Source: Symbiodinium sp. CCMP2592 (Eukaryota > Sar > Dinophyceae > Suessiales > Symbiodiniaceae). Taken from it: a stretch of DNA of 64,000 bases. A program made the position numbers and the translations under genes. The DNA lies in assembly GCA_905221615.1 (NCBI GenBank), contig CAJNDT010005445.1:1-64000 (forward strand). The letters run 5' to 3'. The notes below the pieces were generated by a model, which was given only the letters and a program-made list of their open reading frames with translations, had not been told where the DNA came from and ran no database searches. The first letter of the stretch is position 1. Each line of letters begins with the position of its first letter. Shown in pieces: positions 63,901-64,000 of this stretch.

Positions 63901-64000
63901 TCGGATCTTTGAGAAGCCATCGTTCCCAGAATCCAATCGGTATTGTGACGGCTAATGGGCCTAGCACTGCTGAGATTCAGTCTAACATCGCAGTTCCTTC
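60975..64000 (+). CDS. Gag-protease start of a second copia-like retroelement (partial)
   Basis: The frame from the ATG at 60975 stays open to the window end, 1008 codons, without a stop. Residues ~130-290 are Gln/Glu/Arg-rich and coiled-coil-like. A Gly run and a Lys/Arg/Ser-rich basic tract follow at ~340-400. A capsid-like Gag core lies at ~438-650 (ITFPKFPQPESYRNWRLRVRE start). Two CCCH fingers follow: C-x8-C-x5-C-x3-H from residue 673 and C-x7-C-x5-C-x3-H from residue 722. Then come a basic Ser/Gly/Lys tract, a short hydrophobic segment (~810-822, AVCILGALIAAASG), a Cys cluster (CGYECDTEFGCDKC) and the protease motif WIADTGSAQDL (Asp at residue 963). Gag and protease are in one frame. 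Integrase and RT would lie beyond the window. No LTR was recognised upstream. Confidence 0.85.
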   Translation, partial: MEDTAEPVPTGISDMTLATDEASDQGFPPLMPTGDSHLPNDGLAIMSHDAAHSPSDSLLRERVPTTPASIAPVTPVGIPGPLAHATGLPSPSTPIYSPHYHQASLTQNLQVVDARQLTINQDASPMVAFAAEARHNQIIGELGAEHQEQLRAMYNSGLAEVSKLRNELGNANIALSIQRSEMGQGEVRFQQTESARELAVIEANRQAEAARRALEEANSNARRLREVETSARQNDAMRSHEVADMSSRMDELMRQLQAQRQRTEVLIQQNSALSSRVRDFEARDAALRIQEGIPQGPPPGIPVHPISTPKHGGDTPTEQATDAGRRTPPDGFSPCGGGGGGGPDGNGPSGGDDDHDRRSRKSKKDKKHKKKKSRRRRRRDPSSSPSSSSSSSDDSSSSSFRIDRKTMKKLLKRMSEAVGDRGEKPEKDDKPKVKEAEKITFPKFPQPESYRNWRLRVREAVVAASDRPDDAFSWLSKVWEKDVKEEDLHDPEGFVTLDAKVLSAVTNILEGAFARQVDTFKEREANAGRLVRGRQVLFKLDNFFSTNAQHGSVYEFEDLLSVKMVNEKLETFMHNWETVLSGIQTTPDENFLEPLFHRQIKRFKDLAHDINIYERATPGQPEKTYKFLYDAATNYLSRKRLERNRERIAKQYGADGKPSAPAPKKKFVPKGFCFEFVQNGKCSKGDKCKYKHEIPEKRGRSHSRGGGRAQSPSGNDGKPRECKFWKSGRCNKGSACKFLHTGKPSAAAASQGGSQGGRPGSAGSKGKEKKEKKGHRKSRSNSKGSQGSKNSKGSKGSDKRKGPKSPKVPAAVCILGALIAAASGTQADAAYAFRKDMPDSRGDMSATFSCALPAIRFDDNPMLINIPPDGKMLPTEPETRRYLKSFGGEPPRPSQQDVKDALTTARMLKATLDAYGSGIRAKCGYECDTEFGCDKCIPKHIEATCVAATKAEAQQLDIEWIADTGSAQDLVSQGDLGSLRSHRSQNPIGIVTANGPSTAEIQSNIAVP

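Overview
This window looks like nuclear DNA of a dinoflagellate, most likely a Symbiodiniaceae-type alga. Four things point that way: a chlorophyll a/c light-harvesting polyprotein gene with identical short introns carrying non-GT donors; dispersed TTTAGGG/CCCTAAA telomere-type repeats; a ubiquitin-like plus RCC1-like repeat protein of a kind common in dinoflagellates; and Ty1/copia elements with unusual extra modules. No bacterial operons, tRNA, rRNA or CRISPR arrays are visible. The species assignment is inference.

Layout. 1-9759: 3.5 copies of a ~2.75 kb satellite, each complete copy holding a 229-bp palindrome rich in a CGTAACGTGC-type motif, a GGGCCC hairpin, an 8-bp microsatellite and ~91-bp internal repeats. 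10667-12102: a broken ISXO2/Merlin-type DDE transposase. 14619-15770: a ubiquitin-like/RCC1-like protein gene with a likely in-frame GC-AG intron. 15960-22890: gene-free, telomere-like repeats and fold-back elements. 22927-25071: a four-exon, three-unit light-harvesting polyprotein gene built from 667-bp tandem units. 25072-43114: gene-free, with microsatellites, diverged tandem repeats, interstitial telomeric repeats and at least ten families of small palindromic elements. 43115-52211: a full-length copia retrotransposon on the minus strand with two LTRs, a 5-bp target duplication, a polypurine tract and Gag, protease, integrase, RT and RNase H. 52212-60974: more telomere-like repeat and fold-back elements, some nested. 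60975-64000: the start of a second copia-like Gag-protease ORF that runs off the window.

How it fits together. Only the light-harvesting gene and perhaps the RCC1-like gene look like host genes; the rest is mobile or repetitive. The small palindromes have strikingly constant lengths (124 bp with flanking TA; 109 bp with CCCAGAG ends), as expected for non-autonomous elements spread by transposases absent from this window. The most unusual protein signals are in the copia element: a candidate 2OG-Fe(II)-oxygenase-like module between integrase and RT, an unexplained module between protease and integrase, and a C-terminal membrane/Cys-His extension after RNase H.
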